DNA of 64,000 nt from Candidatus Methylomicrobium oryzae (GCF_016745425.1 NZ_JAERVK010000006.1:124001-188000), one strand, 5' to 3'; shown: positions 46,335-56,060, counted from the stretch's first letter. The notes: generated by a model from the sequence alone, not told the origin. Numbers and translations are program-made.

Positions 46335-48086
46335 ATGAAAACCTACTGTATCGGCCTGTCGGTCACTTATCACGACTCGGCCCTGGCAATTGTCGACGCG
46401 GCGGGCGATGTACTGTTCGCCGAAGCGACCGAGCGCTTCCTGCAGAATAAGCGTGCGTTGAATGCCGAGCCGGACCAGTTGTTCCGGATATCGGAGCTGC
46501 TCGAAACTTATTGTCCCGATCCGGGCGAAATCACGATTGCCAGCAACTGGCGGCGGCAGCGGCCGCTCTACGAATCGATCATGTCGCGGCTCGGCCTGCT
46601 GTCGGCGCCGGGCCTGCTGAAAGACGGCATCAAACGGCTGCGTTCGCCGCTCGGCAATTATCAGCTGCACCACATGATGGCCTGCCAGCACAACAGTATC
46701 CGCAGTGCCGGCCTGAATCTGGTCCGGATCCTCCGCGAACGCTATCCGCACTGCAGAATCCGCTTCGCCGACTACGACCATCACCTGACGCATGCCGCGG
46801 CCGCTTGCTACGGCAGCCCGTTCGAAGAATCCGCCTGTGCGGTGATCGACTCGTTCGGCGAGCACGGCGCAATGGCCTTTTACCGCTACCGGAACGGCAG
46901 GCTGGAACCGCTTTACGAGGCCCGCGGCGCAGGCACCGCAAGCCTTGGACTGTATTACATGAAGATCACTGAACTGTGCGGCTTCGACTGGCTGAAAGGC
47001 GAAGAATGGAAGGTGATGGGTCTGGCGCCTTACGGCCGGCTGAACGAAGAACTGTATGCGCTGCTGCAATCGACGATTACGCTCGACGGCTTCGAGGCCC
47101 GGCATCAGGGCAAGGAAATTTTCGACCGGATCGACCGGCTGGACGCCTTCAAACACAAGCGGCCAGCCCCCATCGAACTTGCCGCCGATCTGGCTTATAC
47201 CGGACAATTTTTTTTTACGGAGACGGTGAACCGGCTGCTGATTCATCTGCAGCATATCACCCAATCCGACAATCTGGCGCTGGCCGGCGGCTGCGCGCTG
47301 AACTCCTCGAATAACGGCCGGATCACCCAGGAAACTCCGTTCAGTCAGGTCTACGTGCCTTCCGCCCCGGCCGACGACGGCTGCGCGCTTGGCGCGGCCT
47401 GGCTGGCGCATCATGACGCGCATCCCGCTCCCCGCTTCCCAAGAGCGATACAAACGCCTTATACCGGTTCGGAAATCGCCGAGGAGGCGATCGACCGCCT
47501 GCTGCGCTTCAACCGCTCGCTGACGATCGAGCATCTGCCGGAGTCGATCTGCGAGGCGACCGCCCAACAGCTGGCCGAAGGAAAACTGGTCGGCTGGCTG
47601 CAAGGGCGCGCCGAGTTCGGACCGCGCGCGCTCGGCAACCGTTCGATCCTGGCCGACCCGCGCTTTGCCGCAACACAGGACCTGATCAACGAAAAAATTA
47701 AATTCCGCGAAACCTTTCGTCCGTTCGCACCGTCCATTTTGCATGAGTTCGGCACCGACTATTTCGAACATTACCAAGAGTCGCCGTATATGGACAAAAC
47801 CCTGAAAATTCGCGAAACGATGCGCGGGCGGATTGCCGCCGTCTGCCACGTGGACGGCACGGGACGGCTGCAAACGGTCAAGCAGGAATGGAACCCGCGT
47901 TTTTACCGGCTGATCGACTGCTTCCGGCAGTTAACCGGCATTCCGGTGCTGCTGAACACCAGCTTCAACGTGATGGGAAAGCCCCTGGCCCATTCGCTCG
48001 AAGACGCGATCGCGCTGTTTCTGACCACCGGGCTGGACATCCTGGTCGTCAACGACTATCTGATCGGCAAGCCCCGCGATGCATGA
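46335..48086 (+). CDS. NodU/CmcH-family O-carbamoyltransferase
   Basis: A 583-residue carbamoyltransferase. The N-terminal Kae1-like domain has YHDSALAIVD, the metal motif HHLTHA (149-154), IDSFGE (171-176), KVMGLAPYG (226-234) and GGCALNS. The C-terminal domain has GRAEFGPRALGNRSIL, RPFAPSIL and LLNTSFN. Family members (NodU, CmcH, TobZ) use carbamoyl phosphate and ATP to carbamoylate a hydroxyl on an antibiotic, Nod factor or sugar. GGAGCGGA precedes the ATG. It overlaps the next gene by eight bases and heads a three-gene operon with two oxidative enzymes, so the acceptor is probably an operon product. Confidence 0.93.
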   Translation: MKTYCIGLSVTYHDSALAIVDAAGDVLFAEATERFLQNKRALNAEPDQLFRISELLETYCPDPGEITIASNWRRQRPLYESIMSRLGLLSAPGLLKDGIKRLRSPLGNYQLHHMMACQHNSIRSAGLNLVRILRERYPHCRIRFADYDHHLTHAAAACYGSPFEESACAVIDSFGEHGAMAFYRYRNGRLEPLYEARGAGTASLGLYYMKITELCGFDWLKGEEWKVMGLAPYGRLNEELYALLQSTITLDGFEARHQGKEIFDRIDRLDAFKHKRPAPIELAADLAYTGQFFFTETVNRLLIHLQHITQSDNLALAGGCALNSSNNGRITQETPFSQVYVPSAPADDGCALGAAWLAHHDAHPAPRFPRAIQTPYTGSEIAEEAIDRLLRFNRSLTIEHLPESICEATAQQLAEGKLVGWLQGRAEFGPRALGNRSILADPRFAATQDLINEKIKFRETFRPFAPSILHEFGTDYFEHYQESPYMDKTLKIRETMRGRIAAVCHVDGTGRLQTVKQEWNPRFYRLIDCFRQLTGIPVLLNTSFNVMGKPLAHSLEDAIALFLTTGLDILVVNDYLIGKPRDA

Positions 48087-50268
48087 ACCCGCCGACCCTT
48101 TCGCTCTTCGCCTAAAGCCGACCTTTTCGAAGGCGGTTTACCGGACGGCTCGGCAATACCGTCAAAAAGGCAGAGCACTGTTCCATGCGCTGATCCAGGA
48201 TGGTGAAGAGCCCGCGCTGTACCCTTTCGCCTACCATTTTGTTGAGAGCCGCCTGGCCGGAAAGGCGTCGTCCGATTCAACCGTACTGCCTTCCGGATGG
48301 GATTGCGAGGATATTTTACAGGCGTTGACATTGCAAGAATCGACCTTTCCGCCAATAACGGCCACGCGCGCCCAACTGCGAAATGCCCTAGTCCAGGTTC
48401 AACCGGTGCTTCTGACCGAACCGTGCTGGCTTCAGAACATCCTGCAGACTGCGACGAATCACGCACCCGCCGCGATTGCCCTGTCGGCCGTGTATGCCTC
48501 GTCCGGCGCAATGGCTGCGCCGAACAAAGCATTTCAAGCGTTGCTCTTGAACGCCGGCCTGGAAATTCCCGATCCCGGCAGCAGCGCTTTTGCCAGGAAC
48601 GAAACGATCGATTCCCGGTTTTTCGATTTCGCGGCGCTGCAGCTGGCGCTTGGGCAATTTCCGCGCGTCTTTTTTCCCGAAATTCTCGGCTTTACGGTTG
48701 CGTGGTGCGATTCGCGTAGCCTGCTCGAAGGATTTTCGTCCGACGATCATCCGGAACAGGCATCCTACCTGCGCCTCAGGCAAGTTCGGCTGTCGTCGGC
48801 CAAGCCTATGGTAATCGAGACGATCCGGGATAACCTGATGCGGCTCGACGATAACCGTAAAAAAGCGCTTTGGCAGCGGATAAAAGCCGGCTTCGACCTC
48901 TACCGGGAGAATGTCGACCGTTGTCGGCAAAAGCTGCGGAATCGATTGGAAAATCCGGAAACCGCCGCGCAGGCAGCGGTAAAGCTGTTCAAGGAGAAAG
49001 CCCCGGCCGCGTGCGGGCATCACCGTCATGTCAGACTGGAAGGACGCTCGCTGGACGACTGGTTCGCCGAACAGCCTTTCGACGCGAAAGGCTTTCTTGC
49101 CGCCTTGCACCGCTCGGCCTACGTCGACCGGCAAAAACCCGCCGCCAGCCCATTGCTGAAGCTTTTCGAATTCGAAGGACCGATGTTCGGCGTATTGACC
49201 GAAGCCGACAGGGATTGCCTGAAACGCTGGCTAAGCGGGGGAAATGCCGGCTTAGAGGAAGCGCCCTGCCCCGACGAAACTCCGCCCGAAACGGGCTGGC
49301 TGCCGGCGGAAGGCGGAGACGATACGCCCGCATTCGGCAAAATGAACAGGCGAGAACTCTACCATTATTTGGTCAATGCCGAGCTTTATCCGGACGTATT
49401 ACCCGCCGCCCACCGCCTCGTCGAGCGCGTGCTGCGCGCATCGGGCCGATTCAGCCGCTTGCCGTTCACAAACTATACGCACCAGGCCTTTACAAACCAT
49501 ATCGATACGCTTTATCGACGCGAGATTCAGGCTTATGAACCGTTGAAAAGAAAGCCCCGGTTATCGAGGCAGGCCTATGTCTGGGGCATCGAACAATTGG
49601 CGCCGGCGATTCTAGCCGACGGCTGCTGGCTGCAGCATGCAAGCCGCCTCGAATTCACTGCGTATGCAGCCGTCGGCGCGTCCTTATCCAAAATCTACGA
49701 CGACGAAACCGGTAACGGGATCGAAGCGCAGAACCATCCGGCCATTTACCGACGTCTGCTCGACAGCCTACACATCGATCTGCCGCCGATTCACGATCCG
49801 GCGTTCTGCCATCATCCCGGTTTTATCGACAGCGCCTTCGACATTCCGGCTTATCTGCTGGCGATTTCGCAGTTTCCGGCCAGTTTTCTGCCGGAACTCC
49901 TGGGCCTGAACCTGGCGATCGAACTGAGCGGCCTCGGCAAAGTCTACCTGCGCCTGGCCGAGGAACTGGAGTTTTGGGGCATCGACCCGAAGATCGTGAA
50001 AGTGCATATTTCGATCGATAATCCGGCGTCGGGGCATGCGGCACTTGCCGGAAACGCGGTTCAACATTATTTGGACCGAATTGCCGCCGGCCAGGGCAGT
50101 GCCGCCCAAAACGCCCATTGGCGCCGGACTTACCGCGGCTACTGCTCGCTGGCAGCGGCCGGACGGACCTTCAAAATCGCGCTGGCCGTTCGTTATTTAT
50201 GCAGGCAATTCCAGAGCCGCTGTACCGGCCAATACCCTTTTGTCCGTCACTCCGATCAACATGGTTAG
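48079..50268 (+). CDS. Duplicated heme-oxygenase-like diiron (HDO) iron-containing redox protein
   Basis: A 729-residue protein of two homologous halves. CWLQ recurs at 116 and 516, and QFPRVFFPEILGF (193-205) matches QFPASFLPELLGL (598-610). The C-terminal half has putative ligands Glu543, His553 (QNHP), His643, Asp647 and His653 (HISIDNPASGH), the ExxxH-like/HxxxD...H layout of HDO enzymes. In the aligned N-terminal half these are Lys150, Arg237, Ala241 and Glu247, so it is probably inactive. HDOs include UndA (fatty-acid decarboxylation), SznF (N-oxygenation) and CADD. The middle gene of the operon, it overlaps both neighbours by eight bases. The reaction is unknown. Confidence 0.84.
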   Translation: MHEPADPFALRLKPTFSKAVYRTARQYRQKGRALFHALIQDGEEPALYPFAYHFVESRLAGKASSDSTVLPSGWDCEDILQALTLQESTFPPITATRAQLRNALVQVQPVLLTEPCWLQNILQTATNHAPAAIALSAVYASSGAMAAPNKAFQALLLNAGLEIPDPGSSAFARNETIDSRFFDFAALQLALGQFPRVFFPEILGFTVAWCDSRSLLEGFSSDDHPEQASYLRLRQVRLSSAKPMVIETIRDNLMRLDDNRKKALWQRIKAGFDLYRENVDRCRQKLRNRLENPETAAQAAVKLFKEKAPAACGHHRHVRLEGRSLDDWFAEQPFDAKGFLAALHRSAYVDRQKPAASPLLKLFEFEGPMFGVLTEADRDCLKRWLSGGNAGLEEAPCPDETPPETGWLPAEGGDDTPAFGKMNRRELYHYLVNAELYPDVLPAAHRLVERVLRASGRFSRLPFTNYTHQAFTNHIDTLYRREIQAYEPLKRKPRLSRQAYVWGIEQLAPAILADGCWLQHASRLEFTAYAAVGASLSKIYDDETGNGIEAQNHPAIYRRLLDSLHIDLPPIHDPAFCHHPGFIDSAFDIPAYLLAISQFPASFLPELLGLNLAIELSGLGKVYLRLAEELEFWGIDPKIVKVHISIDNPASGHAALAGNAVQHYLDRIAAGQGSAAQNAHWRRTYRGYCSLAAAGRTFKIALAVRYLCRQFQSRCTGQYPFVRHSDQHG

Positions 50269-51301
50269 CCGATTCAGCTATCTGCTCGCTTTCGTCTTGC
50301 CGCTCGGCAGCTTTCTGTTTTTGCTGGGCGGGCCTCACCCACCGGAAACAGCGCTGGCCTGGACATCGCCCTTCTGGCTCATGCTGCTGCTGGACTGGAA
50401 AACGCCCGATTTGCCGAGTCATTCGGACAACAAAATGCCGGAGCTGTACTATGACGGAATTCTGTATGGGCTGGCCTTGCTGCAGTGCCTCAACATCATC
50501 CTGATGCTCGAATTCGTGTCGAAACTGTCCTGGCAGGGGCCGGGCGATCTCGGCGCTAATCTGATCAATCTGCTTCTGATCCGGTTTCTGGTCGGCACCA
50601 GTTCGGGCACATCGGGCATCGTCGTCGCGCACGAACTGATCCACCGCGACTCGAAGCTGCAGCGCCTATTGGGGCATCTTCTGCTGTGCACCGTCTGTTA
50701 CGACCATTTCGTAATCGCGCATCAACGCGGCCACCATCACCACCTCGGCATGCCGGAGGATATCGCCACAGCGCATTTCGGAGAGAGTTTTGCCGCTTAC
50801 TGGCACCGGACTTCCAAAGGTTATTTCCGCTATGCCTGGCGGTCGGAAAGGGAGCGGCTCGGCATCGAGAGGCATTTCTGGCAAGCCGGATTGCTGAAGA
50901 ATCAGGTGCTGCAGGGTTTGGCGGTCGAATGCGTGTTCGTCGCCGGGATTGTTGCGTATTACGGCTGGCTGGCAGCGCTGATGTTTCTTTACCAGGCATT
51001 CGCCGCGGTCCGAATACTGGAAGCCGTCAATTATTTCCAGCACTGGGGGCTCGGCGAAGGCCGGTTCGGCAAAACCTACGGCTGGGTCACAGGCTCATGG
51101 CTGTCCCGCTATGCGCTGATCGGCCTGTCGAATCACATCGGCCATCATCTCAACGCCAAAAGCCGCTATCACGAAATCGCCTATTCCGACCGGGGGCCGA
51201 AAATGCCCTACGGCTATTTCGTGATGAATCTCTGGGTAAAACTGCACAATGCGTCATTCCGGAAGATGGCGGAAAATAAGCTGCTCCACTTTGACTGTTG
51301 A
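50261..51301 (+). CDS. AlkB-like membrane diiron hydroxylase (alkane 1-monooxygenase family)
   Basis: A 346-residue integral membrane protein with about five to six helices. The histidine boxes are HELIH (124-128), HQRGHH (154-159) and NHIGHH (291-296). NYFQHWG (257-263) is the AlkB-specific NYxxHYG block that separates alkane/xylene monooxygenases from desaturases. The family hydroxylates terminal or omega carbons of alkyl chains, using rubredoxin or ferredoxin electrons; no rubredoxin is nearby. The ATG overlaps the HDO gene by eight bases. As the last gene of the operon it could create the hydroxyl that is carbamoylated. This ordering is inference. Confidence 0.9.
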   Translation: MVSRFSYLLAFVLPLGSFLFLLGGPHPPETALAWTSPFWLMLLLDWKTPDLPSHSDNKMPELYYDGILYGLALLQCLNIILMLEFVSKLSWQGPGDLGANLINLLLIRFLVGTSSGTSGIVVAHELIHRDSKLQRLLGHLLLCTVCYDHFVIAHQRGHHHHLGMPEDIATAHFGESFAAYWHRTSKGYFRYAWRSERERLGIERHFWQAGLLKNQVLQGLAVECVFVAGIVAYYGWLAALMFLYQAFAAVRILEAVNYFQHWGLGEGRFGKTYGWVTGSWLSRYALIGLSNHIGHHLNAKSRYHEIAYSDRGPKMPYGYFVMNLWVKLHNASFRKMAENKLLHFDC

Positions 51302-51358
51302 AGCGCTTATCATGATGCCCCCCTTTGCCGGCTTGGGTTACCCCCAAAAAGCACAAAC

Positions 51359-51414
51359 GTAGGGTACGCTGTGCGTACCATTGGGGGTGAAAAGGTACGC
51401 ACAGCGTACCCTAC
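51359..51414. repeat. Long perfect intergenic inverted repeat
   Basis: Twenty-one-base arms (51359-51379 and 51394-51414; GTAGGGTACGCTGTGCGTACC and its exact complement in reverse) enclose a 14-base loop. It lies 58 bases after the AlkB-like gene. There is no U-tract, so it is probably a dispersed palindromic element that may also stop transcription of the operon. Confidence 0.85.
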
Positions 51415-51544
51415 AACTGAATTTACCCGGTATTTCCCGTATCCCTGCCGCGGTTCAAGCCCGAACACAGGGCTCGAAGACCCCGAATCAGCATGCGCAC
51501 TCGGGTCGGCCCACTTTACGAAGTGAGCGCAGGACGGCGGACCG

Positions 51545-52852
51545 TCAGCGCCGGGACTGCTCGTCGAGCGCCTGCAGATGTTTCAGCTTTTCGGCGATTT
51601 TGATTTCCAGGCCCCTGCTCACCGGCTGATAATAGGTAGTCCCCCGGAGTTCGTCAGGAAAATAGTTCTCGCCCGCCGCATAAGCCTCAGGTTCGTCGTG
51701 CGCATAACGGTACGCCTTACCGTAATCCAGCGCCTGCATCAGTTTGGTGGGCGCATTGCGCAGGTGCACCGGCACGCCCAGGCTGCCGCTGCGTTTCGCG
51801 TCCTGCATCGCGGCATTGTAAGCCCGATACACCGCATTGCTTTTCGGTGCGCAGGCCAAATAAACGACCGCCTGCGCCAGCGCCAGCTCGCCTTCGGGGC
51901 TGCCCAGGCGCTCCTGCGCCTGCCAGGCATCCAAAGCAATCTGTAGACCGCGGGGGTCGGCATTGCCAATGTCCTCGGATGCCATCCGAACGATCCGGCG
52001 GGCAATATAGGCCAGGTCGCAGCCCGCGTCGAGCATCCGGCACAGCCAGTACAGCGCCGCATCCGGCGCGCTGCCGCGCACCGACTTGTGCAGCGCCGAA
52101 ATCTGGTTATAAAACTCCTCGCCCTGTTTATCGAAGCGCCTGACGCCGCCGCTCAGCACTTCGCGGGCCAGCGCCTCGCCGATGGTTTTCTCGTCGTTCG
52201 CGGCGGCCAGTTCGACGGCCAATTCGAGCAGGTTCAACAGCCTGCGCGCATCGCCGTCGGCCGCCTGCACGAATTGCGCCCGGATCTCCGCCTCCATCGC
52301 GATTTCCAATCGCCCCAGACCGCGTTCCCTGTCGGTCAAGGCGCGTTCCGCCACCGCCGACAAGTCTTCCGCAGCCAAGGGATTCAGCACGTACACGCGG
52401 GCCCTGGACAATAACGCATTGTTCAACGCAAACGACGGATTTTCGGTGGTCGCGCCGATGAAATAGACCGTCCCGTCCTCGACGTGCGGCAAAAACGCAT
52501 CCTGCTGCGCCTTGTTGAATCGATGCACCTCATCGACGAATAGAATCGTCCGGCGCTGCTTCTGCTCTAACAAAAACTGCGCCTCGGCAACCGCCGCGCG
52601 GATTTCTTTCACGCCCGCCAGCACCGCCGAGATCGGGGCGAATTCGGCATCGGCATGGCGGGCAATCAGCCGCGCGAGCGTGGTTTTACCGGCGCCGGGC
52701 GGCCCCCAGAAAATCATCGAATGTAGGCGCCCCGCCATGATGCTTTCGTAGAGGGGTTTGCCCGGCTTGAGGATATGCTTCTGTCCCGCATACTCGTCCA
52801 GGCTTTGCGGCCGCATTCTGTCGGCCAAAGGTCTCGTCAAATCATCGGACAT
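51545..52852 (-). CDS. rarA: Replication-associated recombination protein A (RarA/MgsA AAA+ ATPase)
   Basis: A 435-residue AAA+ ATPase acting at stalled replication forks. Walker A is GPPGAGKTT (50-58), Walker B is ILFVDEVHRFNKAQQD, and sensor 1 is FIGATTENPSF; the MgsA C-terminal tetramerisation domain follows (YDKAYRYAHDEP-like ending). The size matches E. coli RarA (447). It follows lolA by 39 bases on the minus strand, the usual gammaproteobacterial lolA-rarA pair. Confidence 0.96.
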   Translation of the reverse strand: MSDDLTRPLADRMRPQSLDEYAGQKHILKPGKPLYESIMAGRLHSMIFWGPPGAGKTTLARLIARHADAEFAPISAVLAGVKEIRAAVAEAQFLLEQKQRRTILFVDEVHRFNKAQQDAFLPHVEDGTVYFIGATTENPSFALNNALLSRARVYVLNPLAAEDLSAVAERALTDRERGLGRLEIAMEAEIRAQFVQAADGDARRLLNLLELAVELAAANDEKTIGEALAREVLSGGVRRFDKQGEEFYNQISALHKSVRGSAPDAALYWLCRMLDAGCDLAYIARRIVRMASEDIGNADPRGLQIALDAWQAQERLGSPEGELALAQAVVYLACAPKSNAVYRAYNAAMQDAKRSGSLGVPVHLRNAPTKLMQALDYGKAYRYAHDEPEAYAAGENYFPDELRGTTYYQPVSRGLEIKIAEKLKHLQALDEQSRR

Positions 52853-52891
52853 TTTGCGTTTTCCTTGCGCCTCGCACCTTGCCCTTGCGGA

Positions 52892-53521
52892 TTATTCCTC
52901 GAACACATCCGCGCCTTTCGGGACTTCAAACTGGAATAAGGTCTGCTTGAGCGGCGGATTGATCAATACGTTCGAAAAATAAATACGGGTCAGCTGACCG
53001 AAATTATCGCTGAGCTCCATGCCGCCGAGGGATCCCTTGGTCAAGCCGATCAGGATGTATTTGAAGGTCGTCTCTTCGCTTTTCGGCGACAACTTGATCC
53101 ACTGCATGTCGCCGTCCTTGCCCTGGCCTTCGATGATGAAATTGTCTTCCAGAGACACTTCGCCGCTCAAGAGCAGCGCCGGCGTCGAACCGAGCGATTG
53201 GTCGAGCTTTTTGACGGTAACCTGGTCCAGATCCTTGTCGTAGAACCAGACCTTGCCTTTGTCGGCGACGATCTGCTGAGAAAAAGGTTTCTGGTAATCC
53301 CAGCGGAATTTGCCCGGCCGCTGCAGGTAAAAAACCCCATAACTGGTCTTGGCCGGCAGCCCCTGCTCGTTCAGCAGGACTTGCTTGAAATCGGCCGACA
53401 GCGACCTGGAAGAGGTCAGGAAGGCTCTTAACTGCCGTACCGGCTCGTCATTCGCCTGCAGCGGCCAACTGCCGAAAACCGATATCAATAGAATAAAGCC
53501 CAACCATATTTGTCTGTTCAT
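52892..53521 (-). CDS. lolA: Outer-membrane lipoprotein carrier protein LolA
   Basis: A 209-residue periplasmic chaperone that shuttles lipoproteins from LolCDE to LolB. A signal peptide (about 1-23, cut after LQA) precedes the beta-barrel domain. Markers are SADFKQVLLNEQG, the PGKFRWDYQKPFSQQIVADK segment and VWFYDKDLDQVTVK. It sits 12 bases after mrcB and 39 before rarA on the minus strand, forming an mrcB-lolA-rarA run. Confidence 0.95.
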   Translation of the reverse strand: MNRQIWLGFILLISVFGSWPLQANDEPVRQLRAFLTSSRSLSADFKQVLLNEQGLPAKTSYGVFYLQRPGKFRWDYQKPFSQQIVADKGKVWFYDKDLDQVTVKKLDQSLGSTPALLLSGEVSLEDNFIIEGQGKDGDMQWIKLSPKSEETTFKYILIGLTKGSLGGMELSDNFGQLTRIYFSNVLINPPLKQTLFQFEVPKGADVFEE

Positions 53522-53533
53522 TAAAACTCCTGA

Positions 53534-55882
53534 TTATTCACTTTGAGGAAAAAACTCCTCAAACCATGGCCGATCCTGTTCGATAACCGGATTGCCGCAG
53601 GCCGAATAGGCGGTCGGCTCGGAACCGGTGACATATGGATAACCCTTGCCGTACGGGCAATCCGACCCGGCGACCAGACCGGAATAAGGATCGACCCTCA
53701 CCATTTTGATATTGTCGGGCGGCGTCAGACTCACGGGTTGCCTCGAAATCTGCCGCATGAACGCGGTCCAAACCGGTAACGCACCGGTCGCTCCGGTCAA
53801 GCCGGCCGGTTTGTTATCGTCGCGGCCGACCCAGACCACCGAAAGATAATCGCCGGTAAAGCCAGCGAACCAGCTGTCCTTCGCATCGTTGGTCGTGCCG
53901 GTTTTACCGATCAGTCCGTAATTCTGCGGGAAAACCGAATACGCCGAGGAACCGGTGCCTGAATACATCACTTCCTGCAGCATGGTGTTCAGAATGTAAG
54001 TAGCGGACGGATCGACCGTCTGCCGGACCGTGTACGGATAGCTTTGCAGCCTCTCTCCCGAGGCGGAAACGACCGCCTTGATCGCCTTGATCGGAGTCAG
54101 GAAACCGTCGCCGGCAAATGTCTGATACATCTGGGTCACTTCGAGCGGAGTCAATTGCGCAGCTCCTAGCAGGAAGGAGGGATACAGGTCGACCTGGCGG
54201 TTCACGCCCAAATCTTTCAGCGTTTTCGCCACCCGCCCGATGCCGACGTCCATGCCGACCCGAACGGTCGCCAGATTATACGATTTGGCAAGCGCGGTAT
54301 GCAGCCCGATCGTGCCGTGCTCTTTATGGTCGTAATTCTTCGGGCTCCAGTCGTTGCCGTTGTCGCCCTTGATGAAGATCGCGCTGTCATTGACCGGCGT
54401 CGTGATCGTGTATCTTCTCGGATTCTGCAGCGCGGTCAGATAGATCACCGGCTTGATCAGCGAGCCGATCGGCCGCACCGCATCCAGCGCCCGGTTGAAG
54501 CCGGCGGAAGAATCGTCCCGCCCGCCTGCCAGCGCTGCAATTTCGCCGCTGTCCCGGCGCGTGACCACGACGGCCGACTCGAGCGCTTTTGCCTTGGACA
54601 GTTTTTCCAATTGCGGCAGCTTGCGCTTGATCGTCTCTTCAAGCTTATCCTGAATTTGCGTATCGAGCGTGGTAAAGATTCGCAGACCTTCGGAAGTCAG
54701 GTCTTCTTCATGGTAGTCCTGCTTCAGCTGGCGCTTGACCAAATCCAGGAAAGCCGGATAGCGGTTGGCCGAACGGTGCGTATTCGCAATCACCGCCAAC
54801 GGCCGCGCCTTCGCGGCGGCGGCTTCTTCCGGCGTGATATATTCCTGCGCAACCATTTCTTCGAGCACCAGATTGCGGCGCTGCAGCGCCCGTTCGGGGA
54901 AACGGCGGGGATTGTATTCGGACGGCCCGCGCACCAGCGCCACCAGTGAAGCCAGCTGTTCCAGCGACAGATCCTTCAACGGCGTGCCGAAATAAAACTG
55001 GCTGGCCAACCCGAAGCCATGCACCGCGCTGGCGCCATCCTGGCCCAGATAGATTTCGTTCAGGTAAGCTTCGAGAATTTCATTCTTGCTGTAACGGTAC
55101 TCCAGGATCAGCGCCATCAGCGCTTCCTTGATTTTGCGGGCCAGCTTCCGTTCCGAAGTCAAATAGAAGTTTTTAACCAACTGTTGGGTGATCGTGCTGC
55201 CGCCCTGCACCATGTCGCCGGCCTGGATATTTGCGACCATCGCCCGCAGGATACCGCGCAAGGAAATTCCGAAGTGGTCATAAAAATCCCTGTCTTCCGA
55301 CGCGAGCAAACCTTTGATCAGCATATCCGGCGCTTCTTCGAGCTTGATCAGTATCCGGTCTTCCTTGATGGTCGGATAAAAACTGCCGATCTGGACCGGG
55401 TCCATCCGGACAATCGCCAGGCTTTGTTCATTGGTCAGATCGGTAATGCTCGCGATCCCGGCTTCGGAAAAATCGACCCGCATCGCCACACCGGGCTGCG
55501 GTTCCGGCTGATCCGAAAAGGTAAAGGTGCGGGTTTTGACCGAAATCCGCCCGCCATTGCGGAAGTAGGTCCCCTCCGCAGCGAGCTCCGAATCCTTCCG
55601 GTAATGCAGCATTTCCAGCAGATTCTCGAATTTTTCCGCGCTGATCCCGTAGCCGGCATACAGTTCGACAGGATTTCCATAGACGCGCGCAGGAATCGCC
55701 CAGCGTTTGCCTTCAAACTGGGTGCGTACGTGGTAATCGAGATAACCTAGATAAGTAAAAAGAAAGAAGGCGCCGAGGCCGATCAGGATAATAAAGCTGT
55801 TTCTAAACCAATGGGATGTAGATTTTCTGCTTTGGGGATTCTTGTTGTACCGGGAACTTCGCCTGGTCGATCTGTCTGTCAT
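53534..55882 (-). CDS. mrcB: Penicillin-binding protein 1B (bifunctional)
   Basis: A 782-residue class A PBP. A short cytoplasmic basic tail and one transmembrane helix (about 27-47) precede a UB2H-like region. The GT51 transglycosylase follows, with catalytic Glu196 in SEDRDFYDHFG and the QGGSTITQQL block. The transpeptidase has SLIK with Ser474 and Lys477, the SYN triad in KSYNLATVRVG, and KTGTTND. It polymerises and crosslinks peptidoglycan from the inner membrane. It begins the run mrcB-lolA-rarA. Confidence 0.96.
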   Translation of the reverse strand: MTDRSTRRSSRYNKNPQSRKSTSHWFRNSFIILIGLGAFFLFTYLGYLDYHVRTQFEGKRWAIPARVYGNPVELYAGYGISAEKFENLLEMLHYRKDSELAAEGTYFRNGGRISVKTRTFTFSDQPEPQPGVAMRVDFSEAGIASITDLTNEQSLAIVRMDPVQIGSFYPTIKEDRILIKLEEAPDMLIKGLLASEDRDFYDHFGISLRGILRAMVANIQAGDMVQGGSTITQQLVKNFYLTSERKLARKIKEALMALILEYRYSKNEILEAYLNEIYLGQDGASAVHGFGLASQFYFGTPLKDLSLEQLASLVALVRGPSEYNPRRFPERALQRRNLVLEEMVAQEYITPEEAAAAKARPLAVIANTHRSANRYPAFLDLVKRQLKQDYHEEDLTSEGLRIFTTLDTQIQDKLEETIKRKLPQLEKLSKAKALESAVVVTRRDSGEIAALAGGRDDSSAGFNRALDAVRPIGSLIKPVIYLTALQNPRRYTITTPVNDSAIFIKGDNGNDWSPKNYDHKEHGTIGLHTALAKSYNLATVRVGMDVGIGRVAKTLKDLGVNRQVDLYPSFLLGAAQLTPLEVTQMYQTFAGDGFLTPIKAIKAVVSASGERLQSYPYTVRQTVDPSATYILNTMLQEVMYSGTGSSAYSVFPQNYGLIGKTGTTNDAKDSWFAGFTGDYLSVVWVGRDDNKPAGLTGATGALPVWTAFMRQISRQPVSLTPPDNIKMVRVDPYSGLVAGSDCPYGKGYPYVTGSEPTAYSACGNPVIEQDRPWFEEFFPQSE

Positions 55883-56060
55883 GGCCTTTTTAAGCAGTGA
55901 TGGGATAAATGCGTCCGTCGTATGAACCGGCTATTATACCCAGTTCAGGCATGCCGGCGTCAGAATCCGTGACATTAGCAAGCCTTGAATGAACCCATCA
56001 TGAATGAAACCAAAAGAACTGCCGGACGCTGAAAGCCCGGCAATGCATTCGGACGCCGCC

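Noticed and set aside
46191-47873. 560-codon minus-strand open frame opposite the carbamoyltransferase
   Set aside because: The plus strand carries all carbamoyltransferase motifs; the antisense product is Arg/Gln rich with no motif.
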